From an uncultured bacterium (GTDB lineage: Bacteria; Verrucomicrobiota; Kiritimatiellia; RFP12; UBA1067), in NCBI GenBank assembly GCA_900547945.1, contig URIT01000150.1, forward strand, positions 1 to 7,146: a stretch of DNA of 7,146 nucleotides. The letters are read 5' to 3'. Positions 5,792-7,146 of the stretch are shown here, in pieces (the first letter of the stretch is position 1; each line of letters opens with the position of its first letter). The notes under the pieces were generated by a model. That model did not search any database and was not told where the DNA came from. It saw only the letters and a list, made by a program, of their open reading frames with translations. The position numbers and the translations under genes were made by a program.

Positions 5792-6505
5792 CTAAACCCT
5801 GATGACGGACCCCACGACGCCCACGATCTTCTTGTCCTGGAGGTCGGGTCCCAATTGAATCTCAACGTCCTCCCCCTCGGAGGCGTCCTCCTGCGCCGTG
5901 ATGCGCACGGCCGTCTTCTCGCCGGCGAGGGCACAGGCGAAGTTCTCCGCCATCGGCGCGTCGTCCATGACGTCCGAGAAGGCGAGCTTCAGCACCTCCC
6001 CCTCGTCCGCATAGCCGAACATCTCCAGGAAGGCGGCGTTCACGCCCCGGAAGCGGCCGTCCGGCGCACATGCGAAGAGGGCGGCCTGCGAGATCTCGTA
6101 GGCGTTCTGCCGGGTGCGGAAGACGGCGAGCTGGCGGCGGCGGCGCTCGGTGCTGCGGATCGTGAAGACGAGGTCGCCGGGATCGAGCAGGTCGATGAGG
6201 CTCACCGTCACCTCGGCCGGGAAGACGGAGCCGTCCTTGCGCAGACAGTTCGCGTCGAGCATCATGTGGCGCGCCTGGTCGAGGCCCGCGCGGATGCGTT
6301 CGACGATCTCCGGCGTCACGCCGGGGATGAAGCGCCCCACGGGGCGGTCCATCACCTCATCGGTCTCGTACTGGAAGAACTCCTTCGCGCGGGGGTTGAG
6401 CTCCAGCAGGTGCCCGCTCGGGTCGGTAATGAGCACCGCGTCGTACATGCCCGCCAGCAGCTGGCGGAAGAGCGAGCGGTGATCCTTCATCGTGGTGTTC
6501 GGCAT
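5792..6505 (-). CDS. Two-PAS-domain protein without an output domain
   Basis: The 237-residue soluble protein consists of two PAS sensor domains and little else. PAS1 spans about 10-118 (DAVLITDPSGHLLELNP 22-38, FFQYETDEVMDRP 43-55, RKDGSVFPAEVTVS 89-102). PAS2 spans about 133-235 (AALFACAPDGRFRGVNAAFLEMFGY between 141 and 165). A short basic linker (TERRRRQL 119-126) joins them. There is no histidine kinase, GGDEF, EAL, HTH or transmembrane segment, so the protein may act by binding a partner or a small ligand. No residue pattern identifies a haem, flavin or other cofactor. The ATG at 6505 has AAAGGAA about 10 bases upstream; M6 (6490) is a less likely start. It lies 24 bases after the upstream hypothetical gene and 3 bases before the pseudouridine synthase. 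The domain call is firm and the role is unknown. Confidence 0.85.
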   Translation of the reverse strand: MPNTTMKDHRSLFRQLLAGMYDAVLITDPSGHLLELNPRAKEFFQYETDEVMDRPVGRFIPGVTPEIVERIRAGLDQARHMMLDANCLRKDGSVFPAEVTVSLIDLLDPGDLVFTIRSTERRRRQLAVFRTRQNAYEISQAALFACAPDGRFRGVNAAFLEMFGYADEGEVLKLAFSDVMDDAPMAENFACALAGEKTAVRITAQEDASEGEDVEIQLGPDLQDKKIVGVVGSVIRV

Positions 6506-6529
6506 GGGGGAGAATTCCTTTCCGCGCGC

Positions 6530-7146
6530 CTAGCGCAGGATGAGCGCCGTGCCCGTCGTCGTATCGAACTTCAGGACGCCGCCGGAGAGGTACGCCTTGC
6601 CCTTGACGGGCGCGCCCGCGCCGTCCACGACCGTGATCGCGAGCGGCCCCGTCCACGCGCTCGCGCGCAGGTCGAGGAGCCGCGTGACGCCCCTCTCCGT
6701 CGGCGTCGCGACGATGAGCGTGAGCGCGCCGTCCGGCGCCGCCAGGCACCCGCCCGTCACCGTCACGGGGCCGCCCGCGCGCGCGTCGAGCGTGCCGACG
6801 ACGACCTTCGACGGATCGCGGATGATCATGAGCTTTCCTTTGAACGTCGAACCCTTGATGTCCACGACCTCCATCCACTCGCCGCTCTCGCCGGTGTTCT
6901 CTGACGGGTCGGCCACGACGACCTGTCCCGCGTTGGTGTTTTCGTCTTCCACGGTGCGGCCGTCCTCGTAGGGCAGCTCGACAAAATTGTCGTCCGGCGA
7001 CGGTTCATCGTCCGTGGAGGTGCTGACGGGGTGCAGTATCGCGTCCACCTGCGCATCGGAGAGATACCAGTGCGGCAAAAACTTCAGTGCGCTTGTCTCA
7101 TTGGTGGACAGCACAAAAAGCCGCTTTGCTTCCTGCGACGGTCCGT
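6530..7146 (-). CDS. Hypothetical protein, C-terminal part, possibly the end of a secreted beta-rich protein; partial, cut by right edge
   Basis: I do not recognise this protein. At least 204 codons are open to the right edge. A GTG at 7114 could be a start, but the frame stays open upstream of it (GPSQEAKRLF), so the N-terminus is probably outside the window. An acidic, low-complexity stretch rich in Asp, Glu, Ser and Thr lies shortly after 7114 (TSTDDEPSPDDNF and nearby). The last 110 residues look like short beta strands with Gly and Thr turns (GGPVTVTGG, GALTLIVATP, GPLAITVVDGAGAPVKGKAYLSGG), ending KFDTTTGTALILR. No P-loop, zinc motif or membrane span is visible. This composition is common at the C-termini of large exported proteins of PVC bacteria, but that is only an inference. 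It is the most upstream visible gene of the minus-strand cluster and ends in TAG, 24 bases before the PAS gene. Confidence 0.7.
   Translation of the reverse strand, partial: GPSQEAKRLFVLSTNETSALKFLPHWYLSDAQVDAILHPVSTSTDDEPSPDDNFVELPYEDGRTVEDENTNAGQVVVADPSENTGESGEWMEVVDIKGSTFKGKLMIIRDPSKVVVGTLDARAGGPVTVTGGCLAAPDGALTLIVATPTERGVTRLLDLRASAWTGPLAITVVDGAGAPVKGKAYLSGGVLKFDTTTGTALILR

Noticed and set aside
3704..6904. A 1066-codon open frame on the plus strand, antisense to four genes
   Set aside because: Its codons are the exact reverse complements of the sense codons. Stops would need sense TTA, CTA or TCA, which are rare in such GC-rich genes. The four minus-strand genes share one frame, so the shadow is continuous. 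Its Arg/Ala/Val/His/Gly-rich composition has no domain signature.

Overview
The window is a GC-rich, gene-dense bacterial segment with seven genes and no intergenic gap longer than 95 bases. The proteins look like those of a Gram-negative bacterium of the PVC group (Verrucomicrobia, Lentisphaerae or Kiritimatiellae). This rests mainly on the style of the Tat-exported Gfo/Idh/MocA oxidoreductase and is an inference, not a demonstrated assignment.

Left part (1-2905, minus strand): a biotin operon transcribed bioD - bioA - bioW. The genes overlap by 4 and 8 bases, which implies tight cotranscription. BioW activates free pimelate to pimeloyl-CoA. BioA and BioD carry out the later steps to dethiobiotin. 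The bioW frame runs past its normal end without a stop and enters sequence that resembles the N-terminus of BioF, so it is probably a BioWF fusion cut by the window edge. That would supply the missing KAPA synthase step. BioB, the last step, is not in the window.

Middle (2906-3471): a 95-base divergent promoter region separates bioD from vsr on the plus strand. vsr encodes a very-short-patch mismatch endonuclease. No cytosine methyltransferase is present in the window. vsr converges on the next operon with only 7 bases between stop codons and no visible terminator.

Right part (3479-7146, minus strand): a probable operon in the order partial hypothetical protein, two-PAS-domain protein, RluA-type pseudouridine synthase, Tat-exported Gfo/Idh/MocA oxidoreductase. 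Gaps are 24, 3 and 15 bases. All four lie in one reading frame and the first three end in single TAG codons, which also explains a very long open frame on the opposite strand.

I found no tRNA, rRNA, CRISPR array, insertion sequence or other mobile element. I see no clear evidence of a wholly new system. The most informative points are the probable BioWF fusion, the altered Vsr active site, and the alternative start arrangements of vsr.
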